Shown in pieces: positions 7,533 to 16,219 of a DNA stretch of 35,546 nt. How positions within the stretch are numbered: position 1 is the stretch's first letter; each line of letters opens with the position of its first letter. The position numbers were made by a program, and so were the translations under genes. Where the stretch lies: NCBI GenBank assembly GCA_001770575.1, contig MERK01000115.1:1-35546 (forward strand), read 5' to 3'. This DNA comes from Betaproteobacteria bacterium RIFCSPLOWO2_12_FULL_64_23 (lineage in GTDB: Bacteria > Pseudomonadota > Gammaproteobacteria > Burkholderiales > SG8-39). Below the pieces are notes generated by a model. The model saw only the letters and a program-made list of their open reading frames with translations, did no database searches and was not told the DNA's origin.

Positions 7533-8888
7533 TTGACCAGCGCCGTTTGCGAGAATGAACGGATATCAATTATGCGACTAGAGACGCCAACGCGCCTGCT
7601 CGAAAACATGCTGATCGACGATCGCCAGCGCGGCGTCTTCCGGGTCAACCGCCGGGCGTTCATCGACGACAGACTCTTCGCGCTCGAGGGGCGGGCCATC
7701 TTCGAGCGCTGCTGGTTGTATGCGGCACATGAGTCGGAATTGGCCGCATCCGGGGCCTTCGTCTCGCGCATCGTTGGCGGGAAACCCCTGCTGATCAACC
7801 GCGACCGAAATGGCGGTCTGCACGCTTTCTTCAACACCTGCCCGCATCGCGGCGCGACTGTTTGCCGCGAGGATAGGGGCCGTGCGCGCAACTTCACCTG
7901 CCCGTACCATGGCTGGGTATTCAGCGACGAAGGCAAGACCATTCACAGGCCTATTGACACCAGTTACTCACCGGCCTGCATGGAGGACAGCACGCAACAT
8001 TTGACGCCGGTGCCCCGGTTCGACAGCTTCGCCGGCTTCCTGTTCGTCAACTTTGCGCAGGGTCCCGAGTCGCTCGAAACCTACCTGGCCGGTGCCGGCG
8101 AATACCTGAAGAACATACAGGCGCAGGACCGCGAGTCGATGATAGTCCTGGGCAGCCCGCAGACCTACTCGGCGCGAGCGAACTGGAAGCTGCTGCAGGA
8201 AAACAGCGCCGACGGCTATCATGCATCGAGCACGCACTCGACCTACTTCGACTACATACGCAACCGTGAAGGTGCGGTGCGCGACAATTTTTCCAGGACG
8301 GGCTTTGGCTGCGTGCGCAATCTGGGCAATGGTCACGCCGTATCCGAATCGCTCGACGGCACGCCCTGGGGCCGCCCCCTCGCGCGCTGGATCGATTCGT
8401 GGGGCACGGAGATCAGGGCTGACGTCGATGCGGCTTACGCAGAAATGGTGCAGCGCGTCGGAGCGGAGCGTGCCAAGACCATCTGCCACGGTGACCGCAA
8501 CCTGCTGATCTTTCCGAATCTGGTGATCAACGACATCATGGGTTTGGTGATCCGCACCTATTATCCGACCTCGCCCTCGTACTTCGAGGTCAATGCCTTC
8601 GCGCTGGCGCCGAAGCACGAAGGCCCGAGACTGCGCGACCTGCGGCACCGGAACTTCCTCGAATTCCTCGGTCCGGCCGGTTTCGCGACGCCCGACGACC
8701 AGGAGATGCTGGAGTCCTGCCAGCGTGCCTACGCGACGCAAACCTGGGTACAGTGGAACGATCTGTCGCGTGGCATGCTCACTGAGGATGGCCCGAATCC
8801 GGCCAAGCAGGACGAGTTGCAGATGCGCACCTTCTGGCGGCGCTGGCATGAGTTGATGCGGCGGGCCGGCGAGACGGAGGCGGTATGA
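7533..8888 (+). CDS. Rieske non-heme iron aromatic-ring dioxygenase, alpha subunit
   Basis: This 451-residue catalytic subunit opens the operon. The Rieske [2Fe-2S] site is CPHRGATVC (C103, H105) with CPYHGW (C123, H126). The mononuclear iron site is ENSADGYHASSTH (D227 bridge, H230, H235) with a later Asp in TPDDQEM. The enzyme would add O2 to an aromatic ring to give a cis-dihydrodiol; the downstream genes suggest an aromatic carboxylate as substrate. TTG 7533 is preferred as start: GGAGG at 7521-7525 is spaced 7 nt from it, and it falls just after the predicted transcription start. ATG 7572 has no good ribosome binding site, and longer upstream readings cross the promoter. It overlaps the beta subunit by ATGA. 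Confidence 0.93.
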   Translation: MTSAVCENERISIMRLETPTRLLENMLIDDRQRGVFRVNRRAFIDDRLFALEGRAIFERCWLYAAHESELAASGAFVSRIVGGKPLLINRDRNGGLHAFFNTCPHRGATVCREDRGRARNFTCPYHGWVFSDEGKTIHRPIDTSYSPACMEDSTQHLTPVPRFDSFAGFLFVNFAQGPESLETYLAGAGEYLKNIQAQDRESMIVLGSPQTYSARANWKLLQENSADGYHASSTHSTYFDYIRNREGAVRDNFSRTGFGCVRNLGNGHAVSESLDGTPWGRPLARWIDSWGTEIRADVDAAYAEMVQRVGAERAKTICHGDRNLLIFPNLVINDIMGLVIRTYYPTSPSYFEVNAFALAPKHEGPRLRDLRHRNFLEFLGPAGFATPDDQEMLESCQRAYATQTWVQWNDLSRGMLTEDGPNPAKQDELQMRTFWRRWHELMRRAGETEAV

Positions 8889-9379
8889 ACGCCACGGCCG
8901 CCGAGATCACGCGCAGTGAGGTCGAGGACTTCCTGTTTCTTGAAGCGGCGCTTCTCGATGAATGGAAGCTCGAAGCCTGGGCGGCGCTGTTTACGGCCGA
9001 TGGCGAGTACCTGATCCCGCCTCTGGACGACCCTGACGCCGATCCGCTGAATTCGCTGTTCCTGGTCTACGACGACCGGCATCGGCTGAATGAGCGCGCG
9101 CGCCGGCTGCTCAACAAGGCGGCGCATGCCGAATTTCCGCATTCGCGCACGGTGCATTTGGTGTCCAACGTGCGCATAGTCGAGCGCAGCGCCGACGAAC
9201 TGCAGGTGCGCAGCAGTTTTATTGTCACCCGCGCCAAGGGGCCGCTGAACGATACCTATCCTGGCCGCAGTACTTATCGCTTGCTTGTCACGTCCGACGG
9301 TCTGCGCATCCGCAGCAAGCGTGCGGCGCTGGAACTGAGCCAGCTGCGCCCGCAGGGCAAAGTGAGCATTATCCTTTGA
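8885..9379 (+). CDS. Ring-hydroxylating dioxygenase, beta subunit
   Basis: The 164-residue protein has the NTF2-like cone fold of aromatic dioxygenase small subunits: an N-terminal helix with EVEDFLFLEAALLDEWKLE, then WAALFTADGEYLIP, and HSRTVHLVSNVRIVE, all typical. It is a structural partner of the alpha subunit in an alpha3beta3 oxygenase. Translation is coupled to the alpha subunit by an ATGA overlap, and its own stop overlaps the next start (TTGA). Confidence 0.9.
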   Translation: MNATAAEITRSEVEDFLFLEAALLDEWKLEAWAALFTADGEYLIPPLDDPDADPLNSLFLVYDDRHRLNERARRLLNKAAHAEFPHSRTVHLVSNVRIVERSADELQVRSSFIVTRAKGPLNDTYPGRSTYRLLVTSDGLRIRSKRAALELSQLRPQGKVSIIL

Positions 9380-10173
9380 GCGAACCGCTTGCATCGAACG
9401 CGCAACGGCGCACGGCCATTGTCACCGGGGTTGGGCGCGGCATCGGTGGCATCGGACGGGCGCTGGCGGGACGCCTCGCCACCGATGGGCTAGCGGTCAT
9501 GATGGCCGACGTCGATCCGCGTGTTGCGGAGGTGCGCGAGGAGATCGCTGCCGCTCAGGGTGGGGGCGCCGGCGAGCCCGATCGCTTTGCCAGCTTCGTA
9601 GGCGATCTGTCGTCCGAAGCCGCGGTGCGGGAATTGGTGGCGCAGACCGTGACGCGCTTCGGGCGGGTCGACGTGCTGGTCAACAACGCCGGCAGCGGCG
9701 TGATTCGGCCGTTCCTTGAACACGATGCCGAGTCGTTCGAAGCGACGCTGAAACGCAATTTGTGGACCACGCTGTGGTGCTGCCACAAGGTGCTGCCGCA
9801 CATGGTGGCGAACAATCACGGCCGCATCGTCAATATCGGCGCCGATTCGCTGCGCACCGGCATCCCGCGGCACGCTGGCTACAATGCCGCCAAGGGTGGC
9901 GTGATCGGCTTGATGGTGGGGCTGGCCAAGGAGTTCGCCGGCTACGACATTACGATCAACACCGTGTCCCCTTGCGTCGTCAATACCGAGCGTTACCGCA
10001 GCTTGACGCGCGAGGACCCGAAGCTGGCGGCTGCGTTCGAGCAGGTGGTGCCGAAGAAACGCGGCGTCGAGATAGACGAAATCTGCGATATGGTGAGTTT
10101 TCTGGCGCGGCGCGAAGCCGCATTCATCACCGGGCAGGACATCAGCCTGAACGGCGGCAGCGCGATGCCCTGA
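9376..10173 (+). CDS. cis-Dihydrodiol dehydrogenase, SDR family
   Basis: The 265-residue short-chain dehydrogenase has the nucleotide-binding TGVGRGIGGIG, the NNAGSG motif, the active-site Ser region NIGADSLRTG and YNAAKGG (YxxxK). The position directly after the oxygenase, together with residues such as RNLWTTLWCCHKVLPHM, resembles (from memory) the 2,3-dihydroxy-2,3-dihydro-p-cumate dehydrogenase group. It would oxidise the carboxylated cis-dihydrodiol to a catechol using NAD+. The start is TTG 9376 overlapping the beta-subunit stop by four bases. No better in-frame ATG precedes the Rossmann motif. Confidence 0.85.
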   Translation: MSEPLASNAQRRTAIVTGVGRGIGGIGRALAGRLATDGLAVMMADVDPRVAEVREEIAAAQGGGAGEPDRFASFVGDLSSEAAVRELVAQTVTRFGRVDVLVNNAGSGVIRPFLEHDAESFEATLKRNLWTTLWCCHKVLPHMVANNHGRIVNIGADSLRTGIPRHAGYNAAKGGVIGLMVGLAKEFAGYDITINTVSPCVVNTERYRSLTREDPKLAAAFEQVVPKKRGVEIDEICDMVSFLARREAAFITGQDISLNGGSAMP

Positions 10174-10195
10174 TCCCATGTTCGGAGATCGCCCG

Positions 10196-11107
10196 ATGAT
10201 TCGTTACCAACGGCTGGGGTACCTGGCCCTCAATGTCAGGGATATCGGTAGGTCGCAGGCCTTCTACCGCGACCACGTCGGACTGCAGAGCGTAGGCGGA
10301 CGCAGCGCCGATGTGCGCTACCTGCGCTGCAGCGACAAACATCACGATATTGCGCTATACCGTGGCGCCCCGGGCCTAAAGCGCGCGGGTTTTCAGCTCG
10401 AAAGCGAGCGCGAGCTTGCGCCGCTGCGCCGGGCGCTGGAAGCGGCCGGTACGCCGGTAACCGACATTCCCGCCGGGGATTGCGCAGCAATGCACCACGG
10501 GCCCGGTCTGCGGACCTGGGAGCCGGTGAGCGGTGCGACGCTGGATTTCTATGCCGCGATGGAACCCTCTGACGCGCCGCCGTTCGTGCCCACTGTGGCC
10601 AAGATTCAGAGGCTAGGCCATTTTGTGTTGCGCACGGCCGACGCAGCGGCTACCGCGCGCTGGTTCACCGAGGTGCTGAATTTCAGGATATCGGACCAGA
10701 TCGACGGCGCGGTGACATTCATGCGCTGCTTCCCGAATCCGTTACACCATTCGTTTGGCGTAGGCAATGGCAAGGGCAAAAACGGCCTGCACCACTTCAA
10801 TTTCATGGTGTCGGATGCGGACGATATCGGCACTTCGTTGTGGCGCCTGAAGAAACTCGAGGTGCCCGTCGTTAACGGTCCGGGCCGCCACCTACCTTCG
10901 GGTAGCATGTTCCTGTACTACCTCGACCCGGATGGGTTGACCGTGGAATACAGTTTCGGCATGGAGGAATTTCCGGAGCAGGGGGCGCGCGCGCCGCGCG
11001 TATTGCCACCGGTGTCCAAGTCCTTCGACATCTGGGAAGGGCCGGTCGACCCGCGCAAGTCCGCGGTTGGCGCCATCGAGCAGTCGCGTCCGGGCGTCCA
11101 CGCGTGA
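10196..11107 (+). CDS. Extradiol (meta-cleavage) ring dioxygenase, type I / glyoxalase fold
   Basis: The 303-residue two-domain vicinal-oxygen-chelate protein belongs to the BphC/CmtC class. The N-terminal domain (about 1-125) starts RLGYLALNVRD. The C-terminal catalytic domain starts RLGHFVLRT, with iron ligands expected at the His of GHFV, a His in LHHFNFMV and the Glu of LTVEYSFGM. It would open the catechol ring next to the diol using Fe(II) and O2. The tail SFDIWEGPVDPR recalls dihydroxy-p-cumate dioxygenases. ATG 10196 follows GGAGAT with good spacing; an upstream ATG at 10178 would add only six residues. Confidence 0.88.
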   Translation: MIRYQRLGYLALNVRDIGRSQAFYRDHVGLQSVGGRSADVRYLRCSDKHHDIALYRGAPGLKRAGFQLESERELAPLRRALEAAGTPVTDIPAGDCAAMHHGPGLRTWEPVSGATLDFYAAMEPSDAPPFVPTVAKIQRLGHFVLRTADAAATARWFTEVLNFRISDQIDGAVTFMRCFPNPLHHSFGVGNGKGKNGLHHFNFMVSDADDIGTSLWRLKKLEVPVVNGPGRHLPSGSMFLYYLDPDGLTVEYSFGMEEFPEQGARAPRVLPPVSKSFDIWEGPVDPRKSAVGAIEQSRPGVHA

Positions 11108-12120
11108 CGCCCGCGCCCGTCGCCAGCTGCATCGACGTACATACGCATATCGTGCCGGGGCAGTTCCCGGCATACATGGGGCGACACGCCGATGCCGCCT
11201 GGCCGGCGATGGCGCCAGCTCAGCCCTGCCACAGGCACGTGATGCTATCGGGCAAGGTATACCGCACCGTATCCGACCGCGCCTGGGACCCGACCAGGCG
11301 CCTGGAGGACATGGCACAGCAAGGCGTGGACCGCCAGGTCTTGTCGCCGATGCCGGAGCTACTGTCGTACTGGCTGGATGGCGCCGACGGCGCCATGCTG
11401 TGCCGCTACCTCAACGAGCAGATTGCGGCGATGGTCGCGGCTGCGCCGCAGAAGTTTTTTGGACTCGGTTCAGTGCCGCTTCAGGACATGGACCGGGCGC
11501 TCGTCGAACTCGAGTTCGCCGTGCGGCAACTCGGGTTTCCCGGCGTGGAAATTGGCACCAACGTCAACGGCGCGGTGCTCGGTGACCCCGCCCTGGAGCC
11601 GTTTTTCGCTGCCGCAGAAGCGCTGGGTGCAGCGGTATTCGTACATCCGCTGCGCCCAACCGGCAAGGAGCGGCTGGTCGGTCCGGCCAACCTCGAGCAG
11701 ATTCTCGCCTTCCCAAGCGAAACAGGCCTTGCCGCTGCGTCGCTGTTGACCTCGGGCGTGCTCGCGCGCCACCGGTCGCTGCGCATCGTCTTGAGTCACG
11801 GTGGCGGTACTTTGGCACTGCTGCTGCCGCGGCTGCAGCACGGGTGGCGGACCTTCGAGGCGCTGCGCGTACAGATGCCGGAAGCCCCAGTCGATGCGGC
11901 GTGCCGCTTTTGGGTCGACAGCCTGGTATATGACGGCGGCACCCTCGCGCAACTGATCGATCGCTTTGGCGACGCTCAGGTCTGTGTGGGTTCGGACTTC
12001 CCGTTCCAGATCAGCGAACAAGATCCTGTGGGCCGCATCGAGGCGCTGGTGCTTGATCCGGAGGCTCGGGATCGGCTGTTGAGCGGTAACGCGCTGCGCT
12101 GGCTGGGCGTAACGCGCTGA
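11104..12120 (+). CDS. ACMSD-like amidohydrolase, probable ring-fission-product decarboxylase
   Basis: The 338-residue metal-dependent TIM-barrel protein belongs to the amidohydrolase-2 / 2-amino-3-carboxymuconate-6-semialdehyde decarboxylase family. Visible metal ligands are the HxH of CIDVHTHIVPG (H13, H15), the His of VFVHPLRP, the His of LSHGGG and the Asp of VGSDFPF. In an operon with an extradiol enzyme before it and a meta-cleavage hydrolase after it, the likely job is removing the ring carboxylate from the cleavage product. In the characterised p-cumate pathway that step is done by an unrelated class-II-aldolase-like enzyme. GTG 11104 overlaps the previous stop (GTGA). Confidence 0.87.
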   Translation: MTPAPVASCIDVHTHIVPGQFPAYMGRHADAAWPAMAPAQPCHRHVMLSGKVYRTVSDRAWDPTRRLEDMAQQGVDRQVLSPMPELLSYWLDGADGAMLCRYLNEQIAAMVAAAPQKFFGLGSVPLQDMDRALVELEFAVRQLGFPGVEIGTNVNGAVLGDPALEPFFAAAEALGAAVFVHPLRPTGKERLVGPANLEQILAFPSETGLAAASLLTSGVLARHRSLRIVLSHGGGTLALLLPRLQHGWRTFEALRVQMPEAPVDAACRFWVDSLVYDGGTLAQLIDRFGDAQVCVGSDFPFQISEQDPVGRIEALVLDPEARDRLLSGNALRWLGVTR

Positions 12121-12153
12121 TTCCCACTAATCCTTCGAACAAAACCGATTCCG

Positions 12154-13020
12154 ATGACGACTCCACACCAAAGCATCTGGGCCGATCTGCAGGGCGTCGC
12201 TTTCGAGCAGGCGTATATTGACGCCGGCGGCGTATGCACGCGTTACCTGCATGCTGGCCGCAAGGGCAAACCTGCGCTGATCTTCATTCACGGCACCGGT
12301 GGCCACGCCGAGGCCTACCTCCGCAACCTCGAGGCGCACGGCCGCGAGCTGGACGTCTACGCGCTCGACATGCTGGGCCACGGCTATACGGCCAAGCCCG
12401 ACCACGACTACATCATGCCGCGCTACGTCGAACACCTGCGTGGCTTCATGGATGCATTGGGGCTGCAGCGCGCTTCGCTGTCAGGGGAATCGCTCGGCGG
12501 CTGGGTTGCCTCGCATTTCGCCGTGAACCATCCGCAGCGTGTGGACAAGCTGGTGCTCAATACCGCCAGCGGCGACAAGGTCAATCACGAAGCATTGGCG
12601 CGGCTGCGCGAACTGTCGATCGCGGCCGTCGAGGATCCGTCCTGGGAACGGCTGAAGGGGCGGCTTGAATGGCTGATGTACGATAAATCCCTGGTGCACG
12701 ATGACCTGGTGGGCAGTCGCCCGCAAATCTACGCGCAGCCTTCGATGAAGCAGGCGATCCACCATATCCTGGCGATGCACACCCCCGAGGCACGTCAGGC
12801 CTATGCGATAACGTCCGAGCAGTGGCGCGCGATCGCCGCACCGACGCTGGTGCTATGGACTGACCACGATCCGACGGCAACGGTCGAGGCCGGCCAGCGG
12901 CTAGCCGACGTGATCCCCGGGGCGAAATTCGTCGTGATGAAGAACTGCGGGCATTGGCCGCAGTTCGAAGATGCGGAGACATTCAACCGTATACACATCG
13001 ATTTCCTGCTCAATGGCTGA
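12154..13020 (+). CDS. Alpha/beta hydrolase, meta-cleavage product hydrolase
   Basis: The 288-residue alpha/beta hydrolase has the oxyanion region FIHGTGGHAEAYLRN, the nucleophile elbow GESLGG, the acid in LWTDHDPTA and the catalytic His in CGHWPQFE. These match the C-C hydrolases MhpC, BphD and CmtE, which split the 2-hydroxy-6-oxo-dienoate into 2-hydroxypentadienoate and a carboxylic acid. In a cumate-type route that acid would be isobutyrate. The hydratase and aldolase that would process hydroxypentadienoate are not in this window. Confidence 0.88.
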   Translation: MTTPHQSIWADLQGVAFEQAYIDAGGVCTRYLHAGRKGKPALIFIHGTGGHAEAYLRNLEAHGRELDVYALDMLGHGYTAKPDHDYIMPRYVEHLRGFMDALGLQRASLSGESLGGWVASHFAVNHPQRVDKLVLNTASGDKVNHEALARLRELSIAAVEDPSWERLKGRLEWLMYDKSLVHDDLVGSRPQIYAQPSMKQAIHHILAMHTPEARQAYAITSEQWRAIAAPTLVLWTDHDPTATVEAGQRLADVIPGAKFVVMKNCGHWPQFEDAETFNRIHIDFLLNG

Positions 13021-13027
13021 GATCGGC

Positions 13028-14060
13028 ATGAGCCAGAGTGCGGAGCCGGGAAGCGCTTCGACGGTCCATCTTGCCGGCAGCGACACGACCTATTCGTGTG
13101 CACCCGGCGATACGCTGCTGCGCGCCGGCCTGCGCGCCGGGCTGGGCCTTTCATACGAATGCAATGCGGGCAGTTGCGGAACGTGCAAGATCGACCTGGT
13201 CGCGGGCGAAGTATGCGATCTGTGGCCCGAGGCGCCCGGCATCAAGCTACGCGACCGCGAGCGCGGCCGGCGCCTGGCCTGCCAGAGCGTGCCGCTGGGC
13301 GATTGCACGATCAAGAGCCGCGTCGCCGAGGTCTATGTGCCGGTGCACCGGCCGCAGCGCCAAAGTGTGTGGCTGACGGGCGCGCGTGATATCACGCATG
13401 ACATGCGTGAGTTCAGCCTACGCGCTTTGACGCCGGCAACATTTCGCGCCGGGCAGTATGCCATGCTGCACTTGGCTGGAATGCCACCTCGGGCATATTC
13501 GATGTCGAACACCGCGAACGCCGACGGGCTGTGGCAGTTCATGGTGCGGAGAACGCCAAATGGCGTCGTGAGCAATGCCTTGTTCGCCCTGCCGCCCGGA
13601 TCCGCGCTCGAACTCGACGGTCCCTATGGCTTGGCTGCGCGAGGATGGCCCGCGCGACATTGTTTGTATAGCGGGCGGCTCTGGCATTGCGCCCATGGTC
13701 GCTATCCTGGACGCGGCGGCGATGCATGACGAGGTGCGTCAGCGCGCAGCCTGGCTGTTCTATGGCGGGCGCGGCCCAGCCGATGTTCAGGCCATTGCCG
13801 ATTTGCTCAAGCCCCATGCTTTGGAGCGCGGTCTCGAATGGCACCCTGTCGTGTCGGTTCCGGCGCTGGCCGCGGGCACCGGCTGGCGGGGAGAGGTCGG
13901 TTTCGTGCACGAATTGCTGCCGCGCAAACTGAGCAAGCCGCTCGCCGACTACGAATATTATTTCGCCGGTCCCCCGCCCATGGTCGAGGCTACGGCGCAC
14001 CTGCTGGCAGCCGAGCACAAAGTGCCGCAGACGCAACTGCATTACGACCGCTTCTTCTGA
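13028..14060 (+). pseudogene. Dioxygenase ferredoxin-NAD(P)H reductase, frameshifted
   Basis: The electron-transfer component has an N-terminal plant-type [2Fe-2S] domain (YECNAGSCGTCK and the later RLACQ), an FAD-binding domain (RAYSMSN) and a NAD-binding domain (CIAGGSGIAPM, then FAGPPPMVEA). The first reading frame reaches DGPYGLA near 13636 and the family sequence resumes in another frame as AWLREDGPRD. Restoring one copy of a 5-bp unit at 13628-13636 (GGCTTGGCT, now about 1.8 copies) would give DGPYGLAWLRED, matching the family. So the break is best read as a 5-bp slippage deletion or a sequencing/assembly error. ATG 13013 is an alternative start; 13028 has GAGATCGGC upstream. Confidence 0.8.
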
Positions 14061-14062
14061 GC

Positions 14063-14452
14063 ATGCCCACGACACCCGGCGAAATCCAGACTATCCTGCC
14101 GCTATGCGCGGTGGCCGAGCTTGAAATCGGCACGCCGCGCCGCGTGATCGCGGAAGGGATGCCGCCCCTCGCGGTGTTCCGCCTCGAGGAGGGTTTTTTC
14201 GTCACCAACGACACCTGCACCCATGGAGAGGCCTCGCTATGCGACGGCTTCGTCGACGGAGACGAGGTCGAGTGCCCCTGGCACTCGGGCAAGTTTTGCG
14301 TGCGCGACGGCAGGCCGACCGCGTTTCCGGCCGTCGAGCCGATCAAGGTTTACCGTACATACATAGTGAACGACCAGGTCTGCATCGAAAAGCCCGGTAA
14401 TTCGCCGCACGATGAGGCAGCTGCCCCGATAGATCACGGCGCTCAGCCCTGA
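14063..14452 (+). CDS. Rieske-type [2Fe-2S] ferredoxin of the dioxygenase system
   Basis: The 129-residue soluble ferredoxin has Rieske ligands C52-x-H54 (CTHGEASLC) and C71-x2-H74 (CPWHSGKF). It carries electrons from the reductase to the oxygenase alpha subunit, making this a three-component system of the naphthalene-dioxygenase type. It starts 2 bp after the reductase stop and is the last gene of the operon. Its end overlaps the convergent dehydrogenase gene by 10 bp. Its C-terminal tail is longer than usual and acidic/alanine-rich. Confidence 0.92.
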   Translation: MPTTPGEIQTILPLCAVAELEIGTPRRVIAEGMPPLAVFRLEEGFFVTNDTCTHGEASLCDGFVDGDEVECPWHSGKFCVRDGRPTAFPAVEPIKVYRTYIVNDQVCIEKPGNSPHDEAAAPIDHGAQP

Positions 14453-15339
14453 TCTTCGCGCTCCGGTGCCACTTTGGGGTACAGGCGCATTAAGCCGCTA
14501 ATGCCGAGCTTGTCGTGTCCCAGCAACACCAGCTGGCGGTAGAACGAAGTCAGCAACGAGATCACCGGCAAGGGCGTTCCGGTCTGCCGCGCAAGATCGC
14601 AGGCGATGTCCAGATCCTTCACCATGGTTTTTGTCGAACCCTGATAGCTGTCCGCCAGCATTCTCGGCACGTAGTGGCGCAGCAGCGCCGAATCGGCCCA
14701 GCCTCCCGCGACCGCGGCGGGCAGGACTGCGGGATCAATGCCGGAGGCGCGGGCAAGATTGAGCGCTTCGACGATACCCGCCATTGCGCCGGCGCTGATC
14801 ATCTGGTTGCAGGCCTTCATTGTCTGACCTGCACCTGCGGGTCCCACGTGGGTGATGCGGCCGGCGAAGGCCGCCAGAATCGGGCGTACGCGTTCGAGGT
14901 CTGCCTCTTCTCCGCCGGCCATCACGGCCAGCGTGCCCTCACTCGCACCCAAGGGCCCGCCGGAAACGGGCGCATCCACCCACGCGACCTCGTATTGCTT
15001 TGCCAGGCGCGAGGCGTAGGCGCGCGTGTGTGCGGGATGGATCGTGGAGTGGTCCACGACGATGGTTCCCGGCCGTGCACCCGCGGCGACGCCGCGCTCG
15101 CCGAACACCACTTGTTCGACCGCCCCCGAATTGCTCAGGCACAGGCAGACGACGTCACAGGTTGCAGCAAGTGCGGCGGCGCTAGTTGCAGCTCTTGCGC
15201 CGGCGTCCAGGACCGGCTGCGCCTGCAGGTGTCTCCGCGCCCACACAGTGAGTGCGAATCCTCCCGGGTGCAGCAGGCGTTTGGCCATCGGCAAACCGAT
15301 TGCGCCCAGGCCGATGAACCCTACGTTCAGTTGTGGCAC
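14443..15339 (-). CDS. 3-Hydroxyisobutyrate-dehydrogenase-like beta-hydroxyacid dehydrogenase
   Basis: The 298-residue NAD(P)-dependent beta-hydroxyacid dehydrogenase has an N-terminal Rossmann motif [17 protein letters not shown], the substrate-binding [17 protein letters not shown] and the catalytic Lys in GQTMKACNQ. Relatives include 3-hydroxyisobutyrate dehydrogenase and tartronate semialdehyde reductase; the sequence alone does not separate them. If the neighbouring dioxygenase route releases isobutyrate, a 3-hydroxyisobutyrate dehydrogenase would be useful (inference). It is the last gene of the minus-strand operon led by the GntR regulator. Confidence 0.8.
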   Translation of the reverse strand: MPQLNVGFIGLGAIGLPMAKRLLHPGGFALTVWARRHLQAQPVLDAGARAATSAAALAATCDVVCLCLSNSGAVEQVVFGERGVAAGARPGTIVVDHSTIHPAHTRAYASRLAKQYEVAWVDAPVSGGPLGASEGTLAVMAGGEEADLERVRPILAAFAGRITHVGPAGAGQTMKACNQMISAGAMAGIVEALNLARASGIDPAVLPAAVAGGWADSALLRHYVPRMLADSYQGSTKTMVKDLDIACDLARQTGTPLPVISLLTSFYRQLVLLGHDKLGISGLMRLYPKVAPEREDQG

Positions 15340-15374
15340 TCGAATTCTCCCGTTTCACTCCGCTCGCGCTGCGG

Positions 15375-16154
15375 TCAACGTTTCTTTTCCTTGAACGCCT
15401 GCAGCCGCGTGTCCCTGTCCGGGTTGGGCTCCATATTGGCCATGCCGCCCTTCACTGCAATGCGCTCCAGGTTCATCCCAGTGTCGAAACTCGCCCGCGC
15501 CCCATCGTTGACCAATGCTTTAAGGATCGCGATAGTATTGCGCGAATTGGCCAGAATTTTATCGGCCAGAGCGCGCGCCTCCTCATCCAGCTTTTCCAAT
15601 GGAACCACGCGATTGACCAGACCCAGGCGCTGCGCCTCGAGCGCGCCGATCGGTTCGCAGGTAAAGAGCAATTCCTTGGCTTTGGCTAGACCGACGCGCC
15701 GCGGCAGGCGTTGACTCTCTCCCGCGCCTGGAATCAGACCCCAGCGCGCGTGCGAGTCCATGAATTGCGCATTATCGGCTGCGATCAAGATGTCTGCAGT
15801 GTACGCGAGCAGAAACCCGCCAGTCACCGCGTGGCCCTGAACCGCAGCAATAATCGGCTTGCCGATCGCTTCCATGGTCTCGCACACCACGCCGAAGCGG
15901 ACACCGCGGCCGGCCTGGAAATCGGCCAGGCCGTCCTGGCCGAAGGTGGTTTTAAGGTCCATCCCGGCGCAAAACGCGCGACCCGCCCCCCTCAAAATCA
16001 CTACGCCTATGCTGTCGTCACGGCCGGCGTCTGCGAACGCTTCCTTGAGCTCGGCCAGCGATTGCGGCGTCTGGGCATTGAGCGCTTCGGGCCGATTGAG
16101 GGTGATGGTGGCCGCGCCGCCTCGTTTTTCCACAATGAGTGACGAAAAGTTCAT
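15375..16154 (-). CDS. Crotonase-family protein lacking both canonical catalytic glutamates
   Basis: The 259-residue enoyl-CoA hydratase/isomerase-fold protein has the CoA-binding and oxyanion region FCAGMDL and VQGHAVTGGF. Aligned by motif to rat enoyl-CoA hydratase, Glu144 is Leu (GGFLLAYTADI) and Glu164 is His (DSHARWGLIPGAGES). Simple syn-hydration of enoyl-CoA is therefore unlikely; the subgroup may do another crotonase reaction (isomerisation, hydrolysis or C-C chemistry). It sits 35 bp before the dehydrogenase gene and follows pyruvate carboxylase in the same direction. Confidence 0.82.
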   Translation of the reverse strand: MNFSSLIVEKRGGAATITLNRPEALNAQTPQSLAELKEAFADAGRDDSIGVVILRGAGRAFCAGMDLKTTFGQDGLADFQAGRGVRFGVVCETMEAIGKPIIAAVQGHAVTGGFLLAYTADILIAADNAQFMDSHARWGLIPGAGESQRLPRRVGLAKAKELLFTCEPIGALEAQRLGLVNRVVPLEKLDEEARALADKILANSRNTIAILKALVNDGARASFDTGMNLERIAVKGGMANMEPNPDRDTRLQAFKEKKR

Positions 16155-16219
16155 GTTCTCTTTTCTCCTGATGGATTGCGGGCAGGCGGCGCGACATTGC
16201 GGATCTGCGCGTCGCCGCC

